Shown piece after piece: positions 26,651 through 36,920 of a stretch of 64,000 nt of DNA. The notes under the pieces are model-generated. The model did not search any database. It had not been told where the DNA came from and saw nothing but the letters and a program-made list of their open reading frames with translations. The DNA is from Muriicola marianensis (lineage in GTDB: Bacteria > Bacteroidota > Bacteroidia > Flavobacteriales > Flavobacteriaceae): assembly GCF_014638095.1 (NCBI RefSeq), contig NZ_BMFH01000001.1, positions 1,993,227-2,057,226 of the forward strand, read 5' to 3'. Each line of letters begins with the position of its first letter. The first letter of the stretch is position 1. The translations under genes were made by a program, and so were the position numbers.

Positions 26651-27430
26651 ATGAAAAAGAAGCTGCTTATCTGTTTTCTCTTGCTCCAGGGTGCAGTATA
26701 CGGCCAGAACATACACGAGGCCTTTAAACCCGGGGAGTGGCTCAAATTCAGGATACATTACGGTTTCCTGAATGCGAGCTATGCAACCCTGCATGTAAAG
26801 ACAGACAGCGTTCAGGATACCCCCGTTTACCACGTCGTGGGGAGAGGTAAGACAACCGGCTTTGCCAGTATCTTTTTTAAGGTGGACGACACTTATGAAA
26901 GTTATTTCGACATGGAAGACGGCAAACCCTATCGTTTTATTCGTAAGATAGATGAAGGGGGATATACCAAGGATATCGAGATCAACTTCGACTATCAGAA
27001 AAAGCAGGCTCTCCTGGACGACAAGAAGAACGATAAAAAGTTTAATTTTAGCCTGCAGAATAATATCCAGGACCTGGTGTCCGGATTTTACTATCTCAGG
27101 AATAATTACAGGCCCGAAGACCTGGAGATCGGAAAGTCGATCCAGCTTAATATGCTGTATGACGATGACGGCATCTTCAAGTTCAGGTTAAAATTCCTGG
27201 GGAAGGAGATCCTGAGAACCAAATTCGGAAAAGTAGAATGCCTGATGTTCCGGCCATATGTTCAAGCGGGCAGGGTATTCAAGGAGCAGGAAAGCCTGAC
27301 ACTTTGGGTGTCTAATGACCTAAATCTGATCCCCATAAGGATCAAGGCCGACCTGGCCGTTGGATCTCTCAAGGCCGACCTGGACGGATACAACGGGCTG
27401 AAACACCAGTTCAAGATTATAATGGACTAA
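26651..27430 (+). CDS. DUF3108 domain exported protein
   Basis: Protein of 259 residues with a cleavable signal peptide (1-18, ending VYGQ). The mature part matches DUF3108: it opens with FKPGEWLKFRIHYGFLNASYATLHV, has repeated beta strands with D-Y-Q-K-K-Q in the middle, and ends with PIRIKADLAVGSLKADLDGY. DUF3108 proteins are periplasmic and of unknown function, perhaps lipid binding. First gene of a likely operon with the TDO-family, M23 and pgi genes; the gaps are 7, 5 and 1 bases. Confidence 0.87.
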   Translation: MKKKLLICFLLLQGAVYGQNIHEAFKPGEWLKFRIHYGFLNASYATLHVKTDSVQDTPVYHVVGRGKTTGFASIFFKVDDTYESYFDMEDGKPYRFIRKIDEGGYTKDIEINFDYQKKQALLDDKKNDKKFNFSLQNNIQDLVSGFYYLRNNYRPEDLEIGKSIQLNMLYDDDGIFKFRLKFLGKEILRTKFGKVECLMFRPYVQAGRVFKEQESLTLWVSNDLNLIPIRIKADLAVGSLKADLDGYNGLKHQFKIIMD

Positions 27431-27437
27431 CTTACAA

Positions 27438-28403
27438 ATGAAGAAAAAAGAGCAGATCGATGCCCAGATCGCGAAACTGGCAGAAAAATACAAGGACTCG
27501 GGTCAGGACCTTAGTTCTTATCTCGATGGTTTGCTCTACCAGCGATACCTTACCTACTGGGATTACATCCACCTGGATACCCTTCTGAGCCTGCAGGTAC
27601 CCCGGACCTACTTTCCGGATGAGGAGATCTTTATCATGTACCACCAGATCACCGAACTGTACTTTAAACTCATCATACACGAGGAAAAACAGATCGTAGA
27701 CGACCAGTCGCAGGAAGTGCCGCTTTTTATAGAGAAGCTCAACCGGATCAACAATTACTACAAAGCCCTTATCTCCTCGTTCAGCATCATGATCACGGGG
27801 ATGGAGCGGGAACAATTCATGCGCTATCGTATGGCGCTCCTTCCTTCAAGCGGATTCCAGTCTGCTCAGTACCGCATGATCGAGATCTATGCCACTCCTC
27901 TTGAAAACCTCGTGCACGAATCAGACAGGTCGGATTTTTCGGATGAGAACAGCATAGAGGAACTCTATGAGAAAATGTACTGGAAGAAAGGGGCCACAGA
28001 TGTTAAGACGGGGGAAAAGACGCTGACCCTCAAGCAATTTGAATATCGCTATACGCCTCGCTTCATCAGGATCGCCAGGGAGGTGGAAGGCAATACGATC
28101 TACCACAAATACCTGAAATTACCTGAGAAAAGCAGGAATAATAAAGCCCTCAAAGACGCGTTAAGAAAGATGGACCTCAATGCCAACGTAAACTGGCCGC
28201 TGATGCATATGGGATCGGCCTACCGCTATCTCAGCAGAGGCGACAAGGCTATAGAGGCGACAGGGGGGACCAACTGGAAGGAATATTTGCCACCTAGCTT
28301 TCAAAAAGTGGTGTTTTTTCCGAACTTGCACACCGAAAAAGAATTGGAAAACTGGGGAAAACAATGGGTAGACCACCTTTTTAATCCCGAAAGAATCTCA
28401 TAA
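27438..28403 (+). CDS. tryptophan 2,3-dioxygenase family protein
   Basis: Helical haem-dioxygenase-family protein of 321 residues. The opening WDYIHLDTLLSLQVP (41-55) and the central YHQITELYFKLIIHE (68-82) are the family's active-site helices, and His69 sits where the distal histidine is expected. True enzymes open the indole ring of tryptophan to N-formylkynurenine using haem and oxygen. Kynurenine formamidase and kynureninase are not in the window. The C-terminal MHMGSAYRYLSRGDKAIEATGGTNW region, split by me from memory of the family, carries the substrate-loop GGT. Co-transcribed with DUF3108, M23 and pgi. Confidence 0.88.
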   Translation: MKKKEQIDAQIAKLAEKYKDSGQDLSSYLDGLLYQRYLTYWDYIHLDTLLSLQVPRTYFPDEEIFIMYHQITELYFKLIIHEEKQIVDDQSQEVPLFIEKLNRINNYYKALISSFSIMITGMEREQFMRYRMALLPSSGFQSAQYRMIEIYATPLENLVHESDRSDFSDENSIEELYEKMYWKKGATDVKTGEKTLTLKQFEYRYTPRFIRIAREVEGNTIYHKYLKLPEKSRNNKALKDALRKMDLNANVNWPLMHMGSAYRYLSRGDKAIEATGGTNWKEYLPPSFQKVVFFPNLHTEKELENWGKQWVDHLFNPERIS

Positions 28404-28408
28404 CGACA

Positions 28409-29689
28409 ATGCGAAAATACTGGGGCCTCTTTTTAGCATGCGTACTAATGTCCTCCTGTGGGGAGGATAAGCAGGTTACTTCTCAAGCCGATCTTCCTGA
28501 CGAAGATGCACATTCTGTTGCCGTCAAGCCCATAGAAAAATACGGATTTAACCTGTCTGACTTTACCGTGGTAGAGGACACCATAAGGAAGGGCGATATC
28601 TTCGGTGAGATCATGACCAGAAACAAGGTGGATTACCCGAAGATCTACGAGCTTACCCAAAGATTCAAAGACACTTTTGACGTGAGGCGGATTCGGGTTG
28701 GAAATCCATACACCATCCTGAAATCTAAAGACACCTCAGAAGTTGCACAGTTGTTTATATACGAAAATGATCCCGTGAACTACACTGTTGTTGATTTCCG
28801 AGATACCGTGCTGGCGTATAAGGGTAGAAAGAAAGTAAAGCTTGTAGAAAGAGAAGCGGCCGGTATCATACCAAGGGGTGGCTCTCTCTCCGATGTGATC
28901 GTGCAGCAGAATATCGATTACCTCATGGTCAACGAACTGTCCGGGATTTATGCCTGGACCATCGATTTCTTCAAACTGGATGCTGGGGATAAATTCAGGA
29001 TCATCTACGATGAGAAGTATATCAATGACAGCATCTACGCCGGAGCCGGACCTATAAAGGCCGCATTTTTCGAACATAAAGGGGAACCCTTTTACGCCTT
29101 TGCGTATCACAATGACACCCTGGACATCAAGGAATACTACGACCAGGAAGCCAACAACCTGAGGCGTACCTTCCTCAGGGCCCCGCTCAAATTCGGCAGG
29201 CTCTCATCCCGATATAACCTCAAACGCAGGATACGGTATTACGGCTATAAGGTAAGGCCGCATAAGGGCACCGACTATGCCGCACCGATTGGGACCCCTA
29301 TCCTTGCCACAGCAGACGGAGTAGTAACTGAATCAACGCGAAGGGGTGGTAATGGCAAGTATGTAAAAATTCGCCACAATGGCACGTATAGCACACAGTA
29401 CCTGCACATGAAGGCCCAGAATGTAAGGCAGGGACAATACGTCAAACAAGGCGATGTCATAGGCTGGATCGGTATGACGGGCAACACAGGAGGGCCCCAC
29501 GTATGCTACCGTTTCTGGAAGAACGGCAGGCAGGTAGACCCCCTGAGGGAGGAATTACCGGCCGCAGAACCACTTGCTGAAGTACTCAGGCCCGCCTATT
29601 ACGATTATATGGGGCCCGTGAAAACACAACTCGACTGTATAGAGTTTCCCGGAGAACCCACAGACGAACTCCTAACACTCAATCCGTAA
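28409..29689 (+). CDS. M23-family peptidase, lipoprotein
   Basis: Lipoprotein of 426 residues with lipobox MSSC (Cys17). The N-terminal half (about 40-260) resembles the LysM/OapA-like domains found before peptidase domains. The M23 (lysostaphin-type) domain is at about 270-385 with the zinc motif HKGTD (His285, Asp289), His333 in YLHM and GGPHVCYRF around His364. In the classical enzymes the last motif is HxH. Here the second histidine is Cys366, which could still bind zinc. Such proteins cut peptidoglycan crosslinks or activate amidases in the periplasm. Third gene of the DUF3108-TDO-M23-pgi operon. Confidence 0.88.
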   Translation: MRKYWGLFLACVLMSSCGEDKQVTSQADLPDEDAHSVAVKPIEKYGFNLSDFTVVEDTIRKGDIFGEIMTRNKVDYPKIYELTQRFKDTFDVRRIRVGNPYTILKSKDTSEVAQLFIYENDPVNYTVVDFRDTVLAYKGRKKVKLVEREAAGIIPRGGSLSDVIVQQNIDYLMVNELSGIYAWTIDFFKLDAGDKFRIIYDEKYINDSIYAGAGPIKAAFFEHKGEPFYAFAYHNDTLDIKEYYDQEANNLRRTFLRAPLKFGRLSSRYNLKRRIRYYGYKVRPHKGTDYAAPIGTPILATADGVVTESTRRGGNGKYVKIRHNGTYSTQYLHMKAQNVRQGQYVKQGDVIGWIGMTGNTGGPHVCYRFWKNGRQVDPLREELPAAEPLAEVLRPAYYDYMGPVKTQLDCIEFPGEPTDELLTLNP

Positions 29690-29690
29690 G

Positions 29691-31328
29691 ATGTCCTTAG
29701 CCAAGATCGATCCAACCACTACCAAAGCCTGGCAAGAATTAACTGAACACTACGGGAATACAAAAAACGTCCACCTGAAGGACCTTTTTGAAAAAGATCC
29801 CGGTCGGGCAAAGCGATTCTCTATCCGATGGAATGACTTTTTCCTGGATTACTCCAAGAACCGTTTGGAAGACACTACCCTGGATCTCCTCGTTTCTCTG
29901 GCAGGAGAGGTAAAACTCAGGGACGCCGTTAACCAATATTTTTCGGGATCTATCATCAATGAAACAGAAGGAAGGGCCGTGTTGCACACCGCGCTAAGGG
30001 CCGGGAGAAATGAAGAGGTACATGTAGATGGTGAAAATGTGATCCCGGAAGTATATGAGGTCAGGGATCATATCCGCCAGTTCTCTGAGGCGGTTATTTC
30101 AGGAAAGATGAAGGGGTACACCGGGAAGACCTTTACCGACGTGGTGAACATCGGGATCGGGGGGTCGGACCTGGGTCCGGCCATGGTTTGCGAAGCCCTG
30201 AAATACTACAAGAATCACCTGAGAACTCATTTTGTCAGCAATATAGATGGGGACCATGTGCAGGAAGTCCTGAAGGAAGTAAATCCTGAGACCACTTTAT
30301 TCATTGTGGTATCCAAGACCTTTACCACCCAGGAAACCCTGACCAATGCATTGACCATCAAGGAATGGTTCCTCAAGACAGCCTCTCAAAAAGATATCGC
30401 CAAGCATTTCGCCGCTGTTTCAACTAATACTGAGAAGATCAGGGAATTTGGGATTGCGCCCGAAAATGTATTCCCGATGTGGGACTGGGTAGGCGGACGC
30501 TTTTCCCTTTGGAGTGCCGTAGGCCTGTCCATCGCGCTCGCTGTGGGTCCTGACCATTTCGAAGGACTGCTAGAGGGGGCAAGAGAGATGGATAACCATT
30601 TCAGAACCGCCCCATTCAGTGAAAATATTCCTGTAATCCTGGCCTTGTTGAGCATCTGGTACAACAATTTTTACGGGGCCGAGACCGAGGCGATTATCCC
30701 TTATACACAGTACCTGAGCAGATTCTCTGCCTATTTCCAGCAGGGGATCATGGAGAGCAACGGCAAAAGCACCGCCCGCGACGGTTCGAGGGTTGCCTAT
30801 CAGACCGGGACCATCATTTGGGGAGAACCGGGCACGAACGCCCAGCACGCTTTCTTTCAACTGATACACCAGGGGACCAAATTGATTCCGGCAGATTTTA
30901 TCGGATATAAAAAATCATTATACGGAAATGTGGATCATCACCAGAAGTTGATGGCCAATTTCTTCGCCCAGACCGAAGCTCTGATGAACGGAAAAACGGC
31001 CGATGAGGTCAGGGCCGAACTCGAGTTGAAAGGGGTATCCGCAGATGAGGTTGAAAAACTAATCCCCTTCAAACTTTTCGAAGGCAATAAACCCACCAAT
31101 ACCCTGTTGATCGACAGGCTAACACCGGCGAGTCTGGGCGCCCTGATCGCCATGTACGAACACAAGATCTTTGTGCAGGGAGTGATCTGGAACATCTTCA
31201 GTTATGACCAGTGGGGAGTGGAGCTGGGGAAACAACTGGCCTCTCAGACGCTTAAGGACATCACTTCCTCAGAAATTTCCAAACACGACCCTTCCACATC
31301 ACAATTACTGCAAAATTTTAAGAAATAA
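29691..31328 (+). CDS. pgi: glucose-6-phosphate isomerase
   Basis: Glycolytic enzyme of 545 residues that interconverts glucose-6-phosphate and fructose-6-phosphate. The sugar-phosphate site GIGGSD is at 155-160. The signature [14 protein letters not shown] lies near 264-277, the catalytic Glu is in GIMESNGKS near 355, and the C-terminal signature with GVELGKQLA is near 513. Length matches the family. It follows the M23 gene with a single base between stop and start. Fructose-6-phosphate is also the substrate of GlmS, encoded at 61322. Confidence 0.95.
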   Translation: MSLAKIDPTTTKAWQELTEHYGNTKNVHLKDLFEKDPGRAKRFSIRWNDFFLDYSKNRLEDTTLDLLVSLAGEVKLRDAVNQYFSGSIINETEGRAVLHTALRAGRNEEVHVDGENVIPEVYEVRDHIRQFSEAVISGKMKGYTGKTFTDVVNIGIGGSDLGPAMVCEALKYYKNHLRTHFVSNIDGDHVQEVLKEVNPETTLFIVVSKTFTTQETLTNALTIKEWFLKTASQKDIAKHFAAVSTNTEKIREFGIAPENVFPMWDWVGGRFSLWSAVGLSIALAVGPDHFEGLLEGAREMDNHFRTAPFSENIPVILALLSIWYNNFYGAETEAIIPYTQYLSRFSAYFQQGIMESNGKSTARDGSRVAYQTGTIIWGEPGTNAQHAFFQLIHQGTKLIPADFIGYKKSLYGNVDHHQKLMANFFAQTEALMNGKTADEVRAELELKGVSADEVEKLIPFKLFEGNKPTNTLLIDRLTPASLGALIAMYEHKIFVQGVIWNIFSYDQWGVELGKQLASQTLKDITSSEISKHDPSTSQLLQNFKK

Positions 31329-31402
31329 TCAGGCGGGTCCGCAATTCTCGGAACAGGCCTATTTCTTTGGCTCTTTTAGGGGGAAATTTCACAATTATAT
31401 GT

Positions 31403-31410
31403 TAAATTTG
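31403..31410 (+). promoter_or_regulatory. possible TAnnTTTG promoter box before the Oar-like receptor
   Basis: TAAATTTG matches the -7 consensus but is 90 bases before ATG 31501, giving a long leader. A second near match, CATTTTTG, is closer (about 31459-31466). Which is used cannot be decided here. Confidence 0.4.
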
Positions 31411-31500
31411 TTCTCCTTAACTTAACGCTGTCTTAATGTAAAATTGCTTGTTTTATGGCATTTTTGCAGATAGCATAAATACTAATTAACACGAGAACTT

Positions 31501-34500
31501 ATGAAGAAACTTTACGTTGCTCTTGCCGCGTTTTTGATCACGGCAATGGCTTTTTCACAAGGGGTTACCACTTCTGCGATCAGCGGAAAGGTAGTCGATG
31601 ACGCGGGCGAGCCTCTAGGAGGTGCCAGCGTAGTGGCAGTCCACCTTCCAACAGGAAGTACTTATGGCGCTGCCACTGATTTTGATGGCTTTTACCGAAT
31701 ATCCAACATGAGATCCGGTGGGCCTTACCAGATTACTTTCTCCTATATTGGATTTACGGAAGATGTGAAACAAGGCATCACCTTAACTCTTGGTCGGACG
31801 TCGACTTTTAATGTTACACTTTCTGAATCGGCAACTGCGCTGGAGGAAGTTGTACTTTCGGCGACAGCAACTGGGGTATTTGGAGCCAATAAAACGGGAA
31901 CTGAAACTACCATTACCCAGAGAGAGGTACAGACCATTCCTGCAGCATCCAGGTCTATTGCGGATTTTGTCAGGCTGACGCCTCAGGCTCAGGTAACAGA
32001 AGGAAACGACGGCTTTAGTATCTCACTGGCAGGACAGAACAATCGTTACAACGCTATCTACATCGATGGTGCGGTAAACAATGACGTATTTGGACTGGCA
32101 GGATCGGGAACGAACGGAGGTCAGACCGGAGTAAACCCACTTTCTGTTGATGCGATTGAGACCTTCCAGATCAACATTGCTCCTTTTGACGTTCGTCAGT
32201 CAGGTTTTTCTGGTGGTTCCATCAACGCGATTTCACGCTCCGGTTCCAACAACTGGGAAGGATCAGCATATTCATTTGTTCGAAATGAAAGTCTGGCCGG
32301 TAAAACGCCTCCAAGTTTAGTTGGTGATGGAGAAGAACGTGAAAAGCTCGCGGATTTCTCTGCTTTGACATACGGAGCTAGGATCGGTGGGCCTCTTATT
32401 AAAGATAAAGTATTCTTCTTCCTGAACTATGAAAGGCAGGAAGATGAAACTCCTCAGCCTTTTAACTTCAGCAATTACACGGGTAGATCCAGTCTTGCTG
32501 ATCTCCAGGGTCTAAGCAGTTTTCTTCAGAGTACATACGGATATGACCCCGGTATATTTGACAATAACACCAGGACCTTAGAAAGTAATCGTATTACGGC
32601 CAAGGTGGATTGGAACATCAACCAGGATCACAAATTGTCTTTACGATACGGATATACCGATGCAGACAATCTTGAAGCGAGAAATTCCGGAAATCGAAAT
32701 ATCGGCTTTATCAATGGTTCAGAATCCTTTGTATCCAAAACGAATTCTCTGGCTCTTGAATTGAGTTCACGATTTGGCAACAAATTTTCCAATAATTTCA
32801 TCTTAGGATATACGACAGTGAGAGATGACAGGGATCCTGCAGGAGACCCGTTCCCAACCGTGGATATCCAGGATGGTGGGGGTACCATCTCTTTTGGTGC
32901 CGAGCCTTTCTCTACTGCCAACCTTCTGGATCAGGACGTGCTTACCCTTACCAACAACTTCGAGATCTATGCGGGACGCCATACGGTGACATTGGGAACC
33001 AACCTCGAGTTTGCCAAAATTAAAAACCTGTTCTTCGCCTTCAACTATGGAGATTATACTTTTGAAGACCAGTTTGACGGATCGGGTACGCTGACCTCTT
33101 CAGGTCTGAACCAATTCCTTACCGGGCAGGACGCCGACGTGTATCAGCATGGGTATTCTCTTGTAGGTACTGGTGTTGTCGGTGACGAATCTGCAGGTGC
33201 CTCGGAGTTCGATACCTTCCAGGCAGGATTCTATGTTCAGGACGAAGTGCAGATGTCCGATGATTTCAGAGTGACACTTGGAGCCCGAATTGATATTCCT
33301 TACTGGAGTGACGGAGCAGTTAATGACGACTTCAATGAGAGGACTATTCCTCTTCTCGAGGCGGCAGGCAAAGACGTTCAGGGAGCCCGTGTAGGGCAGG
33401 GGATCGATCCAACCCCTATGTTCGCTCCCCGCCTTGGTTTTAACTGGGATGTGAACGGTGAATCAACTACCCAGGTCCGTGGTGGTCTTGGAATTTTCAC
33501 TTCTCGCCTTCCCTTGGTGTGGCCCGGAGGTACCTATAATAACAATGGTATCACCGGTGGATTCATGTTTGAATTCGGTCAGCCTTTTGAGCCTAACGTC
33601 AACAATCAATTTGAAGATCCCGCTCCTGGTTCAGGAGGTACAGGGGGGAATGTGGACCTTATCTCAAAGGACTTTAAATTACCTCAGGTGATCAAGTATA
33701 ATATAGCCGTGGATCAGAAACTCCCCATTTGGAATCTGATCGCTTCGGCAGACTTTCTATACACTGATGTGATTACCGATATCTACTATGAGAACCTGAA
33801 TTTAGGAGGACCCGTTGGAACTTACGAGGGAGCTGATAACCGTCCCTTCTATGATAGGAGAGCTGAGATCGATGATACCTACGGGCGTGTGATCCTCGCA
33901 TCTAACACTGGTGGGGGATATGCTTATAATACCACTTTCTCACTGCGTAAACCTTATGAAAATGGTTTTGCAGGACAGATCGCATGGACCTTTGGAGATT
34001 CTTACAAGATCTTCGACGGTACTTCCTCACAGAACAGTTCACAGTGGAGGAATATCCAGACTGTCAATGGTAAAAACTCTGATTTACCGGTAACACGTTC
34101 AGATTTTGCGCTCGGTAACAGGGTAACTGCAAACGTTTCATACGAATTGAGGTGGAGCGATAATGTGAAGACTACCTTCGGCCTGTTCTACGAAGGATAC
34201 CAGAGTCAGCCTTACAGCTTTACATACAGGGAAGGACGCGACCTGCTGAATGACGATTCCAGGGACAATGCCCTGATCTATATCCCGGCCAGTGCTGACG
34301 AAATTGTCCTGGTTGGAGATGATCCCGCTGCCGAATGGCAACGTCTGGATACGTTCATCGAGAGTGTTGATTACCTAAGGGAAAACCGCGGTAAATACGC
34401 TGAGCGCAATGGATCTCGGGGAATCTGGAGCCATGTTGTGGACCTGAAAATACTTCAGGATTTCAGCCTGGACTGGGGCGGAAAAAATCACACCTTCCAA

Positions 34501-34740
34501 CTTTCATTGGATATGTTCAACTTCACAAACTTCCTGAATGAGGAGTGGGGCCAACGAAGGTTTATACGAAGTGAGGTATCACCTCTTACAACAGTATCTA
34601 CCGGGTCTACCCCTGCATTCGAAATCAACGATGGAATAGTGAATGCTGATGGATCACCCAACTTGGTTGAGATAGATGATTTTGGTTTGGCTTCTTCCAG
34701 ATGGCAAGCTCAAATCGGACTTAGGTATATTTTTAATTAA
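31501..34740 (+). CDS. Oar-like TonB-dependent receptor
   Basis: Very large outer-membrane protein of 1079 residues. A signal peptide (1-20) is followed by a carboxypeptidase-regulatory-like domain (about 25-115, ISGKVVDDAGEPLGGASVV). Next come a plug domain (about 125-240, with YIDGAVNNDVFGLAGSG) and a long barrel ending IGLRYIFN. This is the layout of Oar proteins, known in myxobacteria for adhesion, development and, in one case, secretion of a sporulation-associated protease. In flavobacteria the role is unknown. It is a single-gene unit ending in a strong terminator. Confidence 0.9.
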   Translation: MKKLYVALAAFLITAMAFSQGVTTSAISGKVVDDAGEPLGGASVVAVHLPTGSTYGAATDFDGFYRISNMRSGGPYQITFSYIGFTEDVKQGITLTLGRTSTFNVTLSESATALEEVVLSATATGVFGANKTGTETTITQREVQTIPAASRSIADFVRLTPQAQVTEGNDGFSISLAGQNNRYNAIYIDGAVNNDVFGLAGSGTNGGQTGVNPLSVDAIETFQINIAPFDVRQSGFSGGSINAISRSGSNNWEGSAYSFVRNESLAGKTPPSLVGDGEEREKLADFSALTYGARIGGPLIKDKVFFFLNYERQEDETPQPFNFSNYTGRSSLADLQGLSSFLQSTYGYDPGIFDNNTRTLESNRITAKVDWNINQDHKLSLRYGYTDADNLEARNSGNRNIGFINGSESFVSKTNSLALELSSRFGNKFSNNFILGYTTVRDDRDPAGDPFPTVDIQDGGGTISFGAEPFSTANLLDQDVLTLTNNFEIYAGRHTVTLGTNLEFAKIKNLFFAFNYGDYTFEDQFDGSGTLTSSGLNQFLTGQDADVYQHGYSLVGTGVVGDESAGASEFDTFQAGFYVQDEVQMSDDFRVTLGARIDIPYWSDGAVNDDFNERTIPLLEAAGKDVQGARVGQGIDPTPMFAPRLGFNWDVNGESTTQVRGGLGIFTSRLPLVWPGGTYNNNGITGGFMFEFGQPFEPNVNNQFEDPAPGSGGTGGNVDLISKDFKLPQVIKYNIAVDQKLPIWNLIASADFLYTDVITDIYYENLNLGGPVGTYEGADNRPFYDRRAEIDDTYGRVILASNTGGGYAYNTTFSLRKPYENGFAGQIAWTFGDSYKIFDGTSSQNSSQWRNIQTVNGKNSDLPVTRSDFALGNRVTANVSYELRWSDNVKTTFGLFYEGYQSQPYSFTYREGRDLLNDDSRDNALIYIPASADEIVLVGDDPAAEWQRLDTFIESVDYLRENRGKYAERNGSRGIWSHVVDLKILQDFSLDWGGKNHTFQLSLDMFNFTNFLNEEWGQRRFIRSEVSPLTTVSTGSTPAFEINDGIVNADGSPNLVEIDDFGLASSRWQAQIGLRYIFN

Positions 34741-34761
34741 TGTAATAACAGACTCAAGCAT

Positions 34762-34788
34762 AAAACCCCGCTTTTTGCGGGGTTTTTT
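34762..34788 (+). terminator. intrinsic terminator after the Oar-like gene
   Basis: AAAACCCCGC (34762-34771) pairs with GCGGGGTTTT (34777-34786) over a TTTTT loop, with further T. Confidence 0.93.
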
Positions 34789-34830
34789 AATGGGTAAAAA
34801 TCCGTACTTTTAAATTTCAAAATCACTTAA

Positions 34831-35268
34831 ATGGAACTCTTACAAAACGTACACTCCTACCTGGCCTACGTGGTCCTGCTTATCCTGTTTATCGCAGTGG
34901 CCAATGCCATCACCGGCTTAATATCTAATCGCATGTTCAACCTGGAAAAGGACTACCGCCTCAGCCTCTTTACTCTCATCCTGAGCCACATTCAATTGCT
35001 CCTGGGACTGGCGGTCTATATCTTCTCGGCCAGCGGCCTAAACGCCCTGATGAATGTTCCCATGGGCAACATGAACGCGGCGGCACGCCTTTTGGCCCTG
35101 GAGCACCCCCTGACCAATATCCTGGCCATCGTGCTGATCACCGTGGGCTGGTCGCGCCACAAAAAATTCATGGAAGGGAAAAAGAAATTTAAAAGCATCG
35201 CCATTTTCTACGGACTCGGCCTGGTCCTGATCCTGAGTCGGATCCCGTGGAACCAATGGTTCAATTAA
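34831..35268 (+). CDS. four-helix membrane protein with intramembrane histidines
   Basis: Membrane protein of 145 residues with four hydrophobic segments (about 11-31, 45-68, 94-107, 122-138). Histidines fall near or in helices: His8, His53 (LSHIQLLLG), His92 (LEHPLTN) and His110. Similar flavobacterial proteins are often labelled cytochrome B, which would fit bis-histidine haem binding, but I see no firm signature. A near-consensus promoter box lies about 20 bases upstream. The DUF1080 gene follows 11 bases downstream, so the two are probably co-transcribed. Confidence 0.75.
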   Translation: MELLQNVHSYLAYVVLLILFIAVANAITGLISNRMFNLEKDYRLSLFTLILSHIQLLLGLAVYIFSASGLNALMNVPMGNMNAAARLLALEHPLTNILAIVLITVGWSRHKKFMEGKKKFKSIAIFYGLGLVLILSRIPWNQWFN

Positions 35269-35279
35269 ATACCGCTGTT

Positions 35280-35873
35280 ATGAAAAAAATACACATCTTG
35301 TTGGCCCTGTTTCTTGTAACGGGATTGACTGCTCAGGAAAAGGATCTTTTTAATGGCAAAAATCTCGATGGCTGGACGATCTACGGCACCGAAAAATGGT
35401 ATGTTGAGGACGGTCTCCTGGTCTCCGAAAGCGGCCCGGACGCCCAATATGGATACCTGGCCACCAATGATCATTACAAGGACTTCGAGCTCAGCCTGGA
35501 ATTCCTCCAGGAAGCCGACGGCAACAGCGGGGTCTTTGTCCGCTCTACAATAGAAGGAACTAAGGTAAGCGGCTGGCAGGTAGAAGTGGCCCCCAAGGGG
35601 AAACACACAGGAGGAGTGTATGAATCCTATGGCCGTGGCTGGCTCGTAAAGCCGGAAGCAGAAAAGGAAATGGTCCTTCAGGAAGGACGGTGGAATACCC
35701 TGAAGATCCGGATGATGGGGGACCAGCTTACCTCATGGCTCAACGGGGTACAGATGGTCAGTATCAGCGATGAGGCCATCGGAAAAGGAGAAGGTTCCAT
35801 TGCCCTCCAGATCCACGACGGAGGCGGCATCAAGGTGAAGTGGAGGAACATCAAATTAATCGTCCCTGAATAG
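35280..35873 (+). CDS. DUF1080 (3-keto-disaccharide hydrolase fold) exported protein
   Basis: Protein of 197 residues with a signal peptide (1-18, ending GLTAQ) and one DUF1080 concanavalin-like beta-sandwich domain. Markers are DLFNGKNLDGWTIYG (21-35), NSGVFVRS in the middle and LQIHDGGGIKVKWRNIKL at the end. Relatives hydrolyse 3-keto-glucosides or bind glycans outside the cytoplasm. Start ATG 35280 is chosen because it opens the signal peptide; the frame itself runs back to 35247. The 3' end overlaps the convergent nuclease gene by 18 bases. Confidence 0.87.
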   Translation: MKKIHILLALFLVTGLTAQEKDLFNGKNLDGWTIYGTEKWYVEDGLLVSESGPDAQYGYLATNDHYKDFELSLEFLQEADGNSGVFVRSTIEGTKVSGWQVEVAPKGKHTGGVYESYGRGWLVKPEAEKEMVLQEGRWNTLKIRMMGDQLTSWLNGVQMVSISDEAIGKGEGSIALQIHDGGGIKVKWRNIKLIVPE

Positions 35874-36920
35874 GACCTTCACCTGCTTGACAAATAGCGC
35901 ATACACCGGAAAGTGGTCGCTGTATCCTCCTGTATAATTTCCGGAGGTAAAACTTCGGAAAGGGTACCCTTTAAACCTGCCCCTTCTTTGCGTTAAAAAG
36001 TCCGGGTTGTGTATCCCCGCTTTCCAGAATCGAAGAGGACTCTCAGGCTTTGCTAGATTTCCACTCATATAGATCTGATCGAACAGACTCCAGGAATCCC
36101 TGTAGGCAAGACTTCCCATTCCCTTTCTGAAAAGGACTGTCATGGGATTGTACAGATCGCCCGACTGTATACTGTCTGAGTCCTTCTTAACTCTCAATAC
36201 CTTCCTGAAAGTGTAATCCGTGGGATTGTCATTGAAATCCCCCATGGCAATAAATATGGGTTCAGGAGAGATCGTCCGGATCGAGTCCATGATCTCGAGG
36301 TTCAGTTCGGCTGCTGCAATCCTGTAAGGGCGGCTGCGCATTTCCCCTCCCCTGCGGGAAGGCCAGTGGTTCACCAGCAAGTAAATAGGAAGTCCGTCCA
36401 TATATCCATGCACCACCAGCTGATCTCTGGTAAATTCCCTGAACCTCTCCTCGTTCCTAATGAGCAGCGGGTGCCACTTCATACTAACCGGCGAAAAAGA
36501 GGCCTTTCTGTACAGAAGGGCCACATCGATTCCACGTTCATCCGGACCGTCCCTGTGAATAATGCCGTAATCAAAAGTCCTGAGCAATTCGTGAGAGACC
36601 AGATCGGATAAGACGCGATAATTTTCTGCTTCACATACTCCCAGAATATCCGGGGGACCATACCCTGTTTTACTTCCAATATCCCTGATCGCCTGTGCGA
36701 GTCTCAGAATCTTTTCCTCATATCTGGTACTGTCCCAGTGATAGTCGCCTCCGGGAGTAAAGTCATCATCCATGACTTTCGGATCGTCAATGGTATCGAA
36801 CAGGTTTTCGAGATTGTAAAAGGAAATCATCCTTATTCTGTAGGTAGTCTCCTGACTTACACATAACAGGGGCAGGCTGCAAAAAAGGAAGAAAGTCAGA
36901 TAAAGCGATTTCAAAATCAT
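35856..36920 (-). CDS. secreted endonuclease/exonuclease/phosphatase-family protein
   Basis: Exported metal-dependent phosphoesterase of 354 residues from ATG 36920. The signal peptide ends near CVSQ (residue 23). Family motifs follow in order: FYNLENLFDT near 34-43 with the metal-site Asn, GVCEAEN with the metal-binding Glu, RGIDVALLYR, GDFNDNP (Asp/Asn catalytic) and YSDHFPVYALF with the general-base Asp-His. Such enzymes cleave DNA, RNA or phospho-sugars outside the cell. The open frame runs back to 37097, but that part overlaps the divergent receptor gene. The neighbour is a TonB receptor plus a DUF5689/lamin-tail lipoprotein. Confidence 0.87.
   Translation of the reverse strand: MILKSLYLTFFLFCSLPLLCVSQETTYRIRMISFYNLENLFDTIDDPKVMDDDFTPGGDYHWDSTRYEEKILRLAQAIRDIGSKTGYGPPDILGVCEAENYRVLSDLVSHELLRTFDYGIIHRDGPDERGIDVALLYRKASFSPVSMKWHPLLIRNEERFREFTRDQLVVHGYMDGLPIYLLVNHWPSRRGGEMRSRPYRIAAAELNLEIMDSIRTISPEPIFIAMGDFNDNPTDYTFRKVLRVKKDSDSIQSGDLYNPMTVLFRKGMGSLAYRDSWSLFDQIYMSGNLAKPESPLRFWKAGIHNPDFLTQRRGRFKGYPFRSFTSGNYTGGYSDHFPVYALFVKQVKVLFRDD

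Noticed and set aside
26512-26727. 71-codon open frame through the small-RNA terminator
   Set aside because: It crosses the terminator and the start of the DUF3108 gene in another frame, with no domain.
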